DNA of 64,000 nucleotides. It comes from Vibrio coralliirubri. GTDB lineage: Bacteria; Pseudomonadota; Gammaproteobacteria; Enterobacterales; Vibrionaceae. The stretch spans positions 1,860,001 through 1,924,000 of the forward strand of contig NZ_AP025471.1 of assembly GCF_024347375.1 (NCBI RefSeq), read 5' to 3'. The notes under the pieces were generated by a model. The model did not search any database. It saw only the letters and a list, made by a program, of their open reading frames with translations, and had not been told where the DNA came from. The translations under genes and the position numbers were made by a program. This document shows, in pieces, positions 63,439-64,000 of the stretch; within the stretch, counting starts at the first letter, position 1; each line of letters starts with the position of its first letter.

Positions 63439-63516
63439 GTCTGTTTATTAGATATGTGAGCTTAGTATTTCTAGGTTCTATCTGTTCTGAACATGTTCCA
63501 GAAGTACGCTGAATGA

Positions 63517-64000
63517 TTAGTCAGCGTTACGCTCTGCGAACTTCTCTAGTCCTAGAACTAAGGCAATCGCAACAAACATCATCACAATCGCCATGACAAG
63601 TTGAGAAGGCTGAGAGGTTACGGCTTCAAAATCAAATGGTGATAGGTTTTCTTGAATCAGAGGAACTTGTTCACCTTTAGAGTTTGTGCGCCAGCTGATG
63701 GTCTCTTTCCACGGCCAGATCTTAGGTAGCGTACCGATCATCAAACCGGTTAAGAATACCAATGTGAAATCGCGGAATGAGCGTAGTAACCAAGAGAGTA
63801 CGTGCGAGAAAGTCAGTAGGCCGATCACACAGCCACTGAGGAATAGCGCAAGCACATCGATTTGGAACTCTTTAACTGCACCAAGAACTGGGCCATACAT
63901 ACCAATCAATAGCAGAATGAAGCTACCCGAGATACCCGGCAAAATCATCGCACAGATAGCAATCGCACCTGCTATGAGAACATTGATGCTAGTCGGTTCC
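63517..64000 (-). CDS. DUF368 membrane protein, C-terminal part
   Basis: The frame is open to the right window edge, so the start is outside; ATG 63948 is internal. About 160 residues with four or more helices. 'AICAMILPGISGSFILLLIG' and 'FLTGLMIGTLPKIWPWKET' are the DUF368 hallmarks (PGISG). Recent work links some DUF368 proteins to undecaprenyl-phosphate translocation (PopT); that function is known for relatives, not shown here. Confidence 0.85.
   Translation of the reverse strand, partial: EPTSINVLIAGAIAICAMILPGISGSFILLLIGMYGPVLGAVKEFQIDVLALFLSGCVIGLLTFSHVLSWLLRSFRDFTLVFLTGLMIGTLPKIWPWKETISWRTNSKGEQVPLIQENLSPFDFEAVTSQPSQLVMAIVMMFVAIALVLGLEKFAERNAD

Overview
The window looks like a chromosome segment of a marine Vibrio, most likely of the Splendidus clade. 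The reasons are gene content and protein style (LamB/MalM/PulA maltodextrin genes, SstT, a D-lactate dehydrogenase of the LdhA type, a ttr locus, TRAP transporters), AT-rich intergenic DNA and moderate GC in genes. The species is inferred, not proven. I see no rRNA, tRNA, CRISPR array, prophage or plasmid functions.

Layout. 1-2.6 kb: the end of a YcaQ-like gene, then a LysR regulator divergent from a small ABM-type monooxygenase and a Gfo/Idh/MocA oxidoreductase. 2.7-12.5 kb: a sugar-acid island on the minus strand: KDPGal aldolase (dgoA), KDGal kinase (dgoK), an enolase-superfamily dehydratase/cycloisomerase, a TRAP transporter (M, Q, P) and an IclR regulator. Beside it are a conserved small protein and a secreted glycoside-hydrolase-like protein with an EF-hand loop. 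The set is what a route from an (anhydro)galactonate-type acid through KDGal to pyruvate and glyceraldehyde-3-P would need. 13.2-20.8 kb: a four-carbon acid-sugar (erythronate/threonate) locus: DeoR regulator, ltnD, otnK, otnC, otnI, a GntP permease and a glycerate kinase. 21-30.5 kb: mostly housekeeping and stress genes: catalase, patatin, ldhA, a YeaR-like cupin with fpr, an acyltransferase, a TrmK-like methyltransferase and a GGDEF protein with a degenerate signature.

30.7-43.8 kb: an alpha-glucan locus (glgX, lamB, malM, pulA, alpha-amylase) with three separate lesions. Two near-identical 1054-bp IS903-type insertion sequences in opposite orientation interrupt malM and the start of pulA, each with its own target duplication, and the amylase has a one-base frameshift. 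44-46.6 kb: a DUF1294 protein, a LysE exporter with a divergent Lrp regulator, and a LysR gene. 46.7-56.6 kb: tetrathionate respiration, ttrBCA divergent from ttrSR, followed by a tsdBA-like cytochrome pair. An identical 18-bp palindromic sequence lies upstream of both ttrB and the cytochrome pair, suggesting one TtrR regulon.

57-64 kb: a Sel1-repeat protein, a 7-bp tandem repeat, sstT, an rsgA-type GTPase with a long hairpin-rich leader holding a 15-codon reading frame, a copper-delivery/SCO set and the end of a DUF368 gene.

The best candidate for something undescribed is a ~266-bp structured repeat present twice in opposite orientation (24794-25059 and 56653-56918). The copies differ at many bases, yet the differences in at least three helices are compensatory, which implies selection for a folded RNA or DNA. 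Next in interest are the shared ttr/tsd operator and the rsgA leader.
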